Shown here one piece after another: positions 9,201 through 15,638 of a stretch of 27,442 bases of DNA (its first letter is position 1; each line of letters starts with the position of its first letter). The stretch covers positions 1 to 27,442 of the forward strand of contig DLGQ01000026.1 in the NCBI GenBank assembly GCA_002482775.1, written 5' to 3'. The position numbers were made by a program, and so were the translations under genes. The stretch comes from Flavobacteriales bacterium UBA7690 (GTDB lineage Bacteria > Bacteroidota > Bacteroidia > Flavobacteriales_F > PHOS-HE28). The notes under the pieces were generated by a model that saw only the letters and a program-made list of their open reading frames with translations, was not told the DNA's origin and searched no databases.

Positions 9201-10479
9201 TGGCGGCCAATTGATCCTTCGGGTACTTCTCTTCCGCCTTCAGCCCGCTGGCTTCGGTGTATTTAGCGGTGGCCTCGTCCCACTTGCTGGTCTTGAAGGC
9301 CGCATCACCAGCGGCGATGGCTGCCTTGTACTTCTCTTCCAGTTCCTTGGCCTTCCGCTCTGCTTCGGCCTTGTTGGCGGCTTCTGCCTTCTTGGTAGCG
9401 ACCAAGGCGAGCTGGTCCTTCGGATACTTCTCCTCTGGTTTCAGTGTGCTGGCTTCGGTATACTTCGTGGTGGCTTGGTCCCAGCTTTCCGCCTTGAACG
9501 CTGCATCGGCCACCGCGATGGCCGCTTGATATTTTTCCTGAAGCTCCTTCGCCTTCTTCTCTTCCGCCTCCTTCTTCTCCAATTCAGCTAGGATCACATC
9601 GATCTCTTTGATCTTCTGCTTGGGGTAGGGATCGGTCTCTTTCAGGTCTATGGCGGCATTGTACTTGGTCTTCGCACCAGCGTAATCCTTCTTTCCGAAC
9701 AGGCCATCCGCCTCTTTGATCAAGGCATTGTACTGTTCCGCGCCTTTCTTGTCCGCTTCTTGCGCTTCCAAGCGCATCTTGGCATCGCTCAGCTTGGCGG
9801 TGGCCACGGCATCACCCGGCTTTGCTACAAGTGCTCCGTTGAAACTCTCCACGGCCTTCTTGAAGTCCGAGTTGGTCATGGCATTGGTGCCATCCTGGAT
9901 CAGCTTCGCGTACTTGGCCTCTGCATCGCCTTCGCGCTTGCGCATCTCGTCGTACTCCTTCATCAACCTCGCCTGTGCATCGCGCATGCGGTTGGTGTAA
10001 TCGATGTCCCACGCGAAGGTGCCTGCTGCGTAGCTGGCTTTGCCGAATGGTTCATTGAGAATGGAATAGTCGATGCCCGGCAGATCCGTGAGCATGGAGA
10101 AATCGATGTTCATGCCGTGACCACCTTGGCGATCCTCTTCCGCCACGTTCCGGGTATCGATGGTGATGTTCTTGCCCACGAACCCGCTCTTGGACACCAT
10201 GATCTTGTAATCCGAGCCGTAGTCCAGATTCACCTCATACTTCCCGCTGGCATTGGTGGGCACATCGATCAGCTTGGCGCCGTTCTTGAAAACCGTTACG
10301 GTTACGCCGTCCAGTTTCTTGGAGCTGGTCAGGTCCTTCACCGTGCCATAGATCATCACATTGTCCACTTGGGCGTTGAGCTGGCCCACGAAGGCAATGC
10401 ACAGTACGGCCCAGCACCAGCGTGCTAGTCCTATTCGCTTGGATACCATGGATGTAAGAACGTCTTGCAGGAAGTTCAT
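6277..10479 (-). CDS. Large exported TPR-like / coiled-coil repeat protein
   Basis: This 1400-residue protein has a long N-region and signal peptide (WCWAVLCIAFVGQLNAQ), then a beta-sandwich domain of the carboxypeptidase-regulatory type at ~38-115 (IYGTVKDL, ASGKYEVNLDYG, SGFVGKNITIDT). From ~200 to ~1080 there is one degenerate unit plus about eleven clear units. Each is a TPR-like helix pair (YQAAIAAADAAF, then WDxAxxKYTEAxxLK, then EKYPKDQL) followed by a charged Lys/Glu/Ala-rich helix, and the charged helices lengthen toward the C-terminus. The region ~1080-1340 is coiled coil. A compact conserved-looking C-terminus follows (KVIIRRVVVNGG, YSKVIAKWGTFYFKNGQS). Start: the codon before is TTG; the ATG at 10479 is preferred. 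It probably spans or scaffolds the periplasm or cell surface as a protein-interaction rod. No enzyme motif or sorting domain was seen and the true function is unknown. Confidence 0.85.
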   Translation of the reverse strand: MNFLQDVLTSMVSKRIGLARWCWAVLCIAFVGQLNAQVDNVMIYGTVKDLTSSKKLDGVTVTVFKNGAKLIDVPTNASGKYEVNLDYGSDYKIMVSKSGFVGKNITIDTRNVAEEDRQGGHGMNIDFSMLTDLPGIDYSILNEPFGKASYAAGTFAWDIDYTNRMRDAQARLMKEYDEMRKREGDAEAKYAKLIQDGTNAMTNSDFKKAVESFNGALVAKPGDAVATAKLSDAKMRLEAQEADKKGAEQYNALIKEADGLFGKKDYAGAKTKYNAAIDLKETDPYPKQKIKEIDVILAELEKKEAEEKKAKELQEKYQAAIAVADAAFKAESWDQATTKYTEASTLKPEEKYPKDQLALVATKKAEAANKAEAERKAKELEEKYKAAIAAGDAAFKTSKWDEATAKYTEASGLKAEEKYPKDQLAAILLKRDEAARKAEEERLAKELQEKYQAAITAADAAFKSSDYDAAETKYTEAIGLKAEEKYPKDQLSTIAKKREELAKKADDEKKAQELNEKYQEAITAADAAFATEAWDDAAAKYTEAGGLKPAEKYPKDQLAAITAKRAAADKAAADAAKQKELDEKYQAAIAAADAAFGKDEWDQATTKYNEASGLKAQEKYPKDQLALIATRKAEAEAKKKQDEIDAKYQAAIDAADAAFNKQDYAAAKGKYTEASGVKPTEKYPKDRLAEVETLMAEAARKAEEEKKAAELEARYKSLIASADKSYDAKKLSEALNDYKDALSLKPTESHPKERIAAIEQQLDASAKAKAEEERLLREQQERDKRFNDLITAADKAFTAKQYDQARTDYSAASGVKPEEQHPKDRLSEIERLLGDAAKQAEEARLAAERDAAEKARKAEEDKLAADAAAAERARIEEEERRKRMAAEEVEARYRELVAAGDLAFSADELERAREKYTGALGVKAEEQYPKDRIAAIDAKIAERASKQSEAERYAAEQRRLEEERKAKEAADAEAARLAALADRERAEAERLRKEQEDADARRSVEERERLAREGAKALEEQYRSLIVSADETMAQKDYQAARGKYAQASDLKPAETYPLSKIDQIDKLLAEQERLRTEAEAAAQRATPPPDTERPNQSSISNGQEDEAVGFMRQAREREEAEKYERIKKLRSALEQEETDNATTAAERRGTGVEERDRYLEDGARLYEGNDRRRVDRAGEVVALQQALERTEAERRQRAGETRSANYEDNLGLVEAENEKASTWHGKQTERTVASEVSKKNLDDAENERALAGRERSGQAREEVVATADQLGDMAKRGQAMAAGQQLVVDEEKRALQAREKNYVQNSASSRSTAQQKLNEMPADRPRATADHSRSKLAEEYPEGVTEESYTEGNKVIIRRVVVNGGRADEYSKVIAKWGTFYFKNGQSITEGMWRKETED
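7250..9690 (-). repeat. In-frame tandem repeat array, 201-nt period at its core
   Basis: Using the codon after the conserved YPK block as a marker, repeat starts fall at plus-strand positions 9615, 9414, 9213, 9012, 8811, 8610, 8421, 8220, 8007, 7686 and 7299. Spacings are 201, 201, 201, 201, 201, 189, 201, 213, 321 and 387 nt, all multiples of three. The core from 8610 to 9615 is five exact 67-codon periods. Later units keep the TPR-like pair but gain longer charged spacers. This is a protein repeat, not an intergenic one. Confidence 0.9.
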
Positions 10480-10544
10480 CAACGGGCCAATTTACAACAT
10501 CTTTGGGCGCCTCCGGGAGAAGAATGGCCGGGGCGAAGGAAGCC
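10480..10544. promoter_or_regulatory. Divergent promoter region
   Basis: On the minus strand TAAATTGG (10487-10494) resembles TAnnTTTG with one mismatch and lies 7 nt before the ATG at 10479. On the plus strand CATCTTTG (10498-10505) resembles the same box with one mismatch and would serve the oxidoreductase. The two candidate boxes are only 3 nt apart, so the genes may compete for polymerase. Confidence 0.35.
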
Positions 10545-11666
10545 ATGCACAGCGTTTGGGAATCGCGACAGTTCCACCGCACCCCGGATCTGGTGGTGAT
10601 CGGGGCCGGTATCGTAGGGTTGTTCACCGCCTTGTTCCACAAAAGGCGGCACCCGCACCACCATGTGATCGTGCTGGAACGCGGCCCGTTCCCCAGTGGT
10701 GCCAGCGTGAAGAACGCCGGTTTCGCATGCTTCGGAAGCCCCAGCGAACTGATGGCCGATCTGGAAAAAGAGGGTGCCGAAGCCATGCTGGCCCGTGTGG
10801 AGAACCGGTGGAAAGGGTTGCTGGAACTGCGCGCCGAGCTGGGCGATGCCGCCATTGGCTTCGAGCCGAGCGGTGGACACGAGATCTACGCTGCGCATGA
10901 CCCGCTGTACACCCGGGTCGCTGACAGGTTCGATACTCTGAACGATGCCTTGGGCCCGATCTTCGGAAAAGCCGTTTTCCGCTGGAATGATGAAGCCGTG
11001 CGTGACTTCGGCCTGAAGGGCATCCACCACTTGGTAAGGACCGATCTGGAAGGACCTTTGGACACAGGCCTGCTCATGGGCGCATTGCTCCGGAAGGTCC
11101 TGGCCGAGGGGGTGTTCTTCCGCCCCCGTACCGAAGTGATCTCGCTCGAAGAAGATGCCACCAACGTGACCTTGTGGCTAAATGGTGAGGAGGAACTAGA
11201 GGCCGCGAACGTGATGATCTGCACCAACGGCTACGCCCGCGAACTGCTGCCCAACATGGACGTTATCTCGGCCCGAGGACAAGTGCTGAAGACCGCACCC
11301 ATCCCCGGCCTCAAGTTGCGTGGCACGTTCCACTACGACGAAGGCTTCTACTACTTCCGCGATCATGCCGGCGGCGTGCTCCTAGGCGGTGGTCGCAACC
11401 TGGACTTCGCCGGAGAGACCACCACGGTGGATGGCACTACGCCGCTGATCCAAGATGCGTTGGAAAAGCTGCTGTGCGAGGTGATCCTCCCGGAACAGCC
11501 GTTCACCATCATCCAACGGTGGAGCGGGATCATGGGTATGGGCAACAGTAAGACACCCATCATCGAAAAGCGATCGGAGCGTGTAGCCGTGGCCGTGCGT
11601 TTGGGAGGAATGGGCGTGGCCATCGGCATTCGCGTAGCACGCCAAGCAGCAGCACTGATCCACTGA
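10545..11666 (+). CDS. FAD-dependent amine/amino-acid oxidoreductase, DadA/DAO family
   Basis: The protein has 373 residues from the ATG at 10545. The N-terminal Rossmann dinucleotide-binding motif is clear (LVVIGAGIVGLFTALFHKRR, with an acidic-ended strand VIVLERG). A flavin-binding segment follows (SGASVKNAGFACFGS). The middle holds the substrate region (TDLEGPLDTGLLMGALL), and the C-terminus has the second FAD contact (RWSGIMGMG, then RLGGMGVAIGIRVA). Members of this family (COG0665) oxidise the C-N bond of amino acids or small amines; the substrate here is not predictable. Start: ATG at 10524 (7 residues longer) is also possible, but 10545 has an AAGGA-like site 4 nt upstream and gives the usual short N-terminus before the Rossmann strand. 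It is a single gene closed by a terminator hairpin just before the opposing tRNA. Confidence 0.88.
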   Translation: MHSVWESRQFHRTPDLVVIGAGIVGLFTALFHKRRHPHHHVIVLERGPFPSGASVKNAGFACFGSPSELMADLEKEGAEAMLARVENRWKGLLELRAELGDAAIGFEPSGGHEIYAAHDPLYTRVADRFDTLNDALGPIFGKAVFRWNDEAVRDFGLKGIHHLVRTDLEGPLDTGLLMGALLRKVLAEGVFFRPRTEVISLEEDATNVTLWLNGEEELEAANVMICTNGYARELLPNMDVISARGQVLKTAPIPGLKLRGTFHYDEGFYYFRDHAGGVLLGGGRNLDFAGETTTVDGTTPLIQDALEKLLCEVILPEQPFTIIQRWSGIMGMGNSKTPIIEKRSERVAVAVRLGGMGVAIGIRVARQAAALIH

Positions 11667-11675
11667 GAACGGCAT

Positions 11676-11701
11676 AAGGGACCACTTGCGTGATCCCTTT
11701 T
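11676..11701 (+). terminator. Intrinsic terminator after the oxidoreductase gene
   Basis: A 10-bp stem with one mismatch (11676-11685 with 11690-11699, loop TTGC) ends in TTTT. It lies 9 nt after the stop and 3 nt before the 3' end of the convergent tRNA, so it may serve both. Confidence 0.6.
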
Positions 11702-11704
11702 CGG

Positions 11705-11776
11705 AGCCTCCCGCCGGATTTGAACCGGCGACCTGCTCATTACGAATGAGCTGCTCTACCGCTGAGCTAGGGAGGC
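11705..11776 (-). tRNA. tRNA-Thr, anticodon CGU
   Basis: The minus strand folds as a complete 72-nt cloverleaf. The acceptor stem is GCCTCCC/GGGAGGC, the D arm GCTC-AGCGGTA-GAGC, the anticodon arm GCTCA-TTCGTAA-TGAGC with CGT at positions 34-36, the variable loop AGGTC, and the T arm GCCGG-TTCAAAT-CCGGC. The CCA end is not encoded. CGU reads the Thr codon ACG. Identity is from the anticodon only. Confidence 0.93.
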
Positions 11777-11803
11777 GTTTCCACCGAACTGGTCGGCGGG
11801 CGG

Positions 11804-11811
11804 CAAATGTA
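11804..11811 (-). promoter_or_regulatory. -7 promoter box for tRNA-Thr
   Basis: The minus strand reads TACATTTG, an exact TAnnTTTG match, 27 nt upstream of the mature tRNA 5' end. Confidence 0.5.
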
Positions 11812-11995
11812 GGCAGGTTTGCGATCCGTGGAAGGCATTTACGCAAGGTCGCTCACGAAGTGCCCGCAACTCCACCAATTCCGAAGCTTGATCCGGGGTG
11901 CCGATGGCAGCATCACCTCCCTCTTCTACCTCTTGATCCGGCGCTCAGGAACCCAAGGGTTAAGCGCGGATACATGTTGCCAGCGAAGGCTGCCG

Positions 11996-12027
11996 TTGAC
12001 GTTCGCTATGCATCAAGGCTATATTCG
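11996..12027 (+). promoter_or_regulatory. Candidate promoter for the small acidic protein gene
   Basis: TTG (11996-11998) and TATATTCG (12020-12027, one mismatch to TAnnTTTG) are 21 nt apart, within the spacing usual for the phylum. The box lies 43 nt before the ATG at 12071. The rest of 11777-12070 shows no gene; apart from this and the tRNA promoter I see nothing in it. Confidence 0.45.
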
Positions 12028-12070
12028 GCCCGGCTCAGGAACCGGAACCTCCTGGCCAACGCTCCAAGAC

Positions 12071-12277
12071 ATGAGGAATACGCCAACGACGGTGCAGCGG
12101 ACGGAAGAGACGGCAGCTGACCAGACCGAACAGACAGAGCGCTCCTACGCCGAATACACGGCCAAGGACCTCGCGTTCGACCCCATGAAGGACCTGAACC
12201 TGCCCAGTAGCTACGATGAAGTGCTTTCGCGCTTCAACCGATTGCAGGGCGACCGCGAACCGGAGGTGCTCAACTAA
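12071..12277 (+). CDS. Small acidic protein of unknown function (68 aa)
   Basis: I do not recognise this family. The 68-residue product has a polar Thr/Glu/Gln-rich, probably disordered first half (TEETAADQTEQTE). Its second half looks more structured (KDLAFDPMKDLNLPSSYDEV, then LSRFNRLQGDREPE), with an amphipathic helix around YDEVLSRFNRL. There is no signal peptide, membrane segment or Cys. I chose the ATG at 12071 because the frame upstream lacks coding character and a promoter-like pair ends 43 nt before it. Codon use after 12071 is like that of the neighbours. The gene stands alone between the tRNA and the EF-G paralogue and is followed by a small hairpin. It could be a regulator or adaptor, but nothing in the sequence proves that. 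Confidence 0.6.
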   Translation: MRNTPTTVQRTEETAADQTEQTERSYAEYTAKDLAFDPMKDLNLPSSYDEVLSRFNRLQGDREPEVLN

Positions 12278-12300
12278 GGCTAGCTTTTCAACCATTGCGG

Positions 12301-12320
12301 ACCTCGGTAATACCGGGGTT
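12301..12320 (+). terminator. Weak hairpin after the small gene
   Basis: ACCTCGGT (12301-12308) pairs with ACCGGGGT (12312-12319), an 8-bp stem with one G-U pair and a tight AAT loop, but without a long T-run. It lies 23 nt after the stop. Confidence 0.35.
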
Positions 12321-12341
12321 CGTTCGTTACGGATGGTCCCG

Positions 12342-12374
12342 TTTGGGATCCGCAGGGTTACGACATTACCTTCA
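12342..12374 (+). promoter_or_regulatory. Possible promoter for the EF-G paralogue
   Basis: TTTG (12342-12345) and TACCTTCA (12367-12374) are 21 nt apart. The second element is a weak match to TAnnTTTG. If used, it gives a leader of about 100 nt, which contains a GC-rich segment (around 12398-12435) able to fold. Confidence 0.25.
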
Positions 12375-12477
12375 TTCCATCCTCCGCGCGTCCCTTCCCC
12401 GGACCGTGTTGCATGGCCCGGAGGGGACCTCCACGGTGGCATGTCACCCAACATCCACCCTAACTCCCTGTTGTGCC

Positions 12478-14607
12478 ATGAAAGTCTTCGATGCCAAACA
12501 CATCAAGAACGTTGTTCTGCTCGGCTCCCACGGAAGCGGCAAGACCACGTTGGCCGAAACCATGCTCTTCGAAGCGGGTCTTATCCCACGCCGCGGCCGA
12601 GTCGAGGACAAGAACACCATTAGCGACCACACCGATCTGGAACACGAGCGCGGCAGCAGCGTGTACAGCACGGTGCTCCACACCGAATGGAGGAACTACA
12701 AGATCAATATCATCGACACGCCGGGGCTCGATGATCTGATCGGTGAAACGGTGCCCGCCCTGCGGGTGGCGGATACCTGTGTGCTTTTACTGAACGCGCA
12801 CCACGGCGTTGAAGTGGGTACCGACCTGGTGTGGGAACACATGCAACGCTACGAGCGACCAGTGATCATCGGCGTGAACCAACTGGACCACGGAAACGCC
12901 GATTTCGATGCTACGGTTGATCAGGCGCGGGAGCACTTCGGGGCGGCCGTCACCGTGATGCAATATCCCGTGGAGCAAGGCGATGGTTTCCACCGCATCA
13001 TCGATCTACTGAAGATGACTATGTACGTCTTCAAGGATGCCGGGGGAAAACCCGAGAAGCAACCGATACCGGACAGCGAGAAGGAAAGAGCCGAAGCCCT
13101 GCACAAGGAATTGGTGGAAAAAGCCGCAGAGAACGACGAAGCCTTGATGGAGCAGTACTTCGAGAAGGGTGAGCTGGACGAGGATGAGATGCGCATCGGC
13201 CTGAAGAAAGGCATGATGGCGCGCACCTGTTTCCCGGTGTTCTGCCTGAGCGCCCTGCGCAACATGGGCAGCGGCCGTTTGATGGGCTTCATCGACAATG
13301 TGGCGCCAGCCGCCTTGGAAATGCCCGCCGAGGAACTGGTGGATGGTGGCACCCTTGCCTGCAAGGCTGAAGGTCCCGCCGTGGTCTTCACCTTCAAGAC
13401 GGTGATCGAACCCCGCGCAGGCCACGTCACCTTGTTCAAGGTGATGAGCGGCGAAGTGACCGAAGGCATCGACCTTGTGAACGACAACACCGGCGGCACC
13501 GAACGCATCAACCAGTTGTTCATCGTGGATGGCAAGGAGCGCAAACCCGTCCAGAAATTGGTGGCCGGCGACATCGGTGGCACCATCAAGCTGAAAGCGA
13601 CCTCCACCGCGCACACGTTGCACACGCCCGGCAAAGCGATCAAACTGCAGCCCATCGCCTTCCCTGAGCCACGGATCCGCCTAACCATCAAGGCAGTGGA
13701 CCTGAAACAGGAGGAGAAACTGCATGCTGCGCTAGTGGAGATCCAGAAGGAAGATCCCACTGTGGTGTTGACCTATAGCCGCGAGACCTCGCAACAACTC
13801 GTGGGCGGCCAAGGCGAACTGCACCTGAACCTGCTGAAGTGGAAACTGAGCCACCACTACAAGGTGGAAGCTGAATTCGGCAGCCCGCGCATCCCCTACC
13901 GCGAGACCATCCGCAAGCCTGCGGAAGCCAGCTATCGGCACAAGAAACAGACCGGCGGCAGTGGCCAGTTCGGGGAAGTACACCTCAAGGTCGAGCCTTG
14001 GTACGAGGGCATGCCGGAACCCGAAGGTCGCAGTGTGCGCGGCAAAGAAGTGCATGAACTGCCCACCGGTGGCGTCCTCGTCTTCTACAACTGCATCGTG
14101 GGGGGCGTCATCGACAACAAATTCATGCCGAGCATCTTGAAGGGCGTGATGGAAAAGATGGAACGTGGCCCGTTGACAGGATCGCCCGCGCGTGACATCC
14201 GCGTGGTGGTGTACGATGGCAAGATGCATCCAGTGGACAGCAACGATATCAGCTTCAAGATCGCCGGGCTGCAAGCATTCCGCGAAGCTTTCACGAACGC
14301 TGATCCTCAGTTGATGGAACCCATCCAAGAACTGGAAGTGCGCGTGCCCACTGAACTCATGGGCGACGTGATGACCGACCTACAAGGCCGCCGCAGCCTG
14401 GTGATGGGCGTAGAGGCCAGCGGCCGATACCAGGTGATCAAGACCCACACCCCGCTCTCCGAGTTGGACAGGTACAGTACCACGTTGCGCAGCCTCACCC
14501 AAGGGCGCGGTACTTACACCGAACGCTTCATGGCCTACCAAGCCGTGCCTGCCGAACTGCAACACCGATTGGTCCACAGCCACAAAGAAGAAGAGGTGGC
14601 CGCGTGA
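12478..14607 (+). CDS. Elongation factor G paralogue (EF-G2 type) with altered GTPase motifs
   Basis: The 709-residue protein has the full EF-G domain order: G domain, domain II (~300-400), III (GGQGELHLNLLKWKL), IV (RETIRKPAEASYRHKKQTGG, then GQFGEV) and V (TELMGDVMTDLQGRRS). The P-loop is GSHGSGKTT (16-24). Other G motifs differ from canonical EF-G: the switch I RGIT block is RGSS (58-61), the catalytic His of DTPGH is Leu84 (DTPGLDDL, 80-87), and G4 NKxD is NQLD (134-137). EF-G normally drives ribosomal translocation. A Bacteroides EF-G paralogue lacking GTPase activity has been described as supporting translation under starvation; by its changes this protein may be of that kind, which is inference. 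I chose the ATG at 12478 because the family begins directly before the P-loop strand. The usual fusA is not in this window. Confidence 0.9.
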   Translation: MKVFDAKHIKNVVLLGSHGSGKTTLAETMLFEAGLIPRRGRVEDKNTISDHTDLEHERGSSVYSTVLHTEWRNYKINIIDTPGLDDLIGETVPALRVADTCVLLLNAHHGVEVGTDLVWEHMQRYERPVIIGVNQLDHGNADFDATVDQAREHFGAAVTVMQYPVEQGDGFHRIIDLLKMTMYVFKDAGGKPEKQPIPDSEKERAEALHKELVEKAAENDEALMEQYFEKGELDEDEMRIGLKKGMMARTCFPVFCLSALRNMGSGRLMGFIDNVAPAALEMPAEELVDGGTLACKAEGPAVVFTFKTVIEPRAGHVTLFKVMSGEVTEGIDLVNDNTGGTERINQLFIVDGKERKPVQKLVAGDIGGTIKLKATSTAHTLHTPGKAIKLQPIAFPEPRIRLTIKAVDLKQEEKLHAALVEIQKEDPTVVLTYSRETSQQLVGGQGELHLNLLKWKLSHHYKVEAEFGSPRIPYRETIRKPAEASYRHKKQTGGSGQFGEVHLKVEPWYEGMPEPEGRSVRGKEVHELPTGGVLVFYNCIVGGVIDNKFMPSILKGVMEKMERGPLTGSPARDIRVVVYDGKMHPVDSNDISFKIAGLQAFREAFTNADPQLMEPIQELEVRVPTELMGDVMTDLQGRRSLVMGVEASGRYQVIKTHTPLSELDRYSTTLRSLTQGRGTYTERFMAYQAVPAELQHRLVHSHKEEEVAA

Positions 14608-14680
14608 CGGAACGCATCGTTCACAAAGGGCTGGCACGAGTAGTGTCGGCCCTTTGTCGTTCCTGCCCTTGCGACGGGTG

Positions 14681-14688
14681 TAATTTCG
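14681..14688 (+). promoter_or_regulatory. -7 promoter-like box abutting the hydrolase start codon
   Basis: TAATTTCG (one mismatch to TAnnTTTG) ends 5 nt before the ATG at 14694. This is the same distance as for the gene at 4640. A TTTG at 14653-14656 lies 24 nt upstream of the box, slightly far for a -33 element. Confidence 0.4.
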
Positions 14689-14693
14689 TGGCG

Positions 14694-15638
14694 ATGAAAG
14701 TCCTGTTACTCGCCGTTCCAAGTCTACTTCTGTTCGCCTCCTGCAACGTGGCCCGCATGCACGAGCGCTCCTGCACGAAACGGTTGGAGCGGAACGAATA
14801 CGCATCATACACCTTCAACGATGCACGAGGTGCGCATCATGTGTGGGCGCGCGAAACAGGCAAAGAAAAGATCCTGTTGCTTCATGGATACACGGGATCC
14901 GGCGCACAGCAGTGGAGTAAGACCGCCAAATTGTTGAGCGATTCGTTCGATGTGATCATGCCCGACCTGCTCTGCCATGGCAAGAGCACGAAGGATTGGG
15001 GGCACGCTCCCGGAGGTAACATCGATGCGCAAGTGGCGCATGTGGCGATGATCCTGGACAGCTTACACATCAATGGTCCATTGCCTGTTGTGGGCAGCAG
15101 TTACGGTGGTGGTGTGGCGGCGCGCTTCGCGGAAGTGCATCCCGAACGCGTAGCGAAGCTGGTGATCTACGATGGCTTGGTGAGCGACTACTCCTCGGCC
15201 ATGGCCGATAGCATCGCACGCAGTGTGGGTGGCGAAAGCATGTTGGCCGTGATGGGCACGCCGGCAGCTAAGGACCTGCGCTACGGCATCCGGCTGGCGT
15301 TATACCGCAACCCGCCCCTGCCCGGCTTCATCCTGAAACAAGTGTACACCACGAACGTGAAGCCCTTCCGCCCGGCGCAGGTCACGTTGATCAAGGATCT
15401 GATGGAGAACGAAACGATCTTCGCGACCAAGGAATATGCGTGGTCCATGCCCGTCTACCTCATCTGGGGCGAGCGCGATGAGCTGATCCCGAATGCGACA
15501 GGACTTGCGATCATGCAACGGAACGGTATCCCTGCCGATCATTGGGTGACTATCCCACGCACCGGCCATGTGGCCAACTTGGAACGGCCCAAGGCCTTCG
15601 ATCAAGCGTTGCGGAAGATCCTCGCAGAACGACCCTGA
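14694..15638 (+). CDS. Alpha/beta-hydrolase lipoprotein
   Basis: The protein has 314 residues. The N-terminus is a lipoprotein signal (MKVLLLAVPSLLLFASC) with the lipobox Cys followed by Asn, so it is probably attached to a membrane facing the periplasm. The rest is an alpha/beta-hydrolase fold: oxyanion region LLHGYTGSG, nucleophile elbow GSSYGG with Ser136, acid Asp262 in WGERDELIP, and base His292 in TGHVANLE. The triad is complete. Substrates of this broad family include esters, thioesters and amides, and none can be assigned here. An in-frame start at 14604 overlapping the EF-G gene would add residues without a signal peptide, so 14694 is preferred. It abuts the convergent peptidase gene with no spacer. 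Confidence 0.85.
   Translation: MKVLLLAVPSLLLFASCNVARMHERSCTKRLERNEYASYTFNDARGAHHVWARETGKEKILLLHGYTGSGAQQWSKTAKLLSDSFDVIMPDLLCHGKSTKDWGHAPGGNIDAQVAHVAMILDSLHINGPLPVVGSSYGGGVAARFAEVHPERVAKLVIYDGLVSDYSSAMADSIARSVGGESMLAVMGTPAAKDLRYGIRLALYRNPPLPGFILKQVYTTNVKPFRPAQVTLIKDLMENETIFATKEYAWSMPVYLIWGERDELIPNATGLAIMQRNGIPADHWVTIPRTGHVANLERPKAFDQALRKILAERP

Noticed and set aside
8400..9690. CRISPR-like or intergenic tandem array reading of the 201-nt repeats
   Set aside because: All spacings are multiples of three, the units stay in frame and the sequence codes for conserved TPR-like helices; there are no short direct repeats with unique spacers.
6585..10428. Many plus-strand open frames across the repeat protein gene
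   Set aside because: They repeat with the same 201-nt period as the minus-strand gene and are low-complexity shadows of it.
11686..12120. Plus-strand open frame running across the tRNA
   Set aside because: It crosses the terminator and the antisense of tRNA-Thr and shows no domain or coding character.
12295..12477. N-terminal extension of the EF-G paralogue
   Set aside because: The extra residues do not look like any EF-G N-terminus and cover the intergenic hairpin and promoter region; the family begins at the ATG at 12478.
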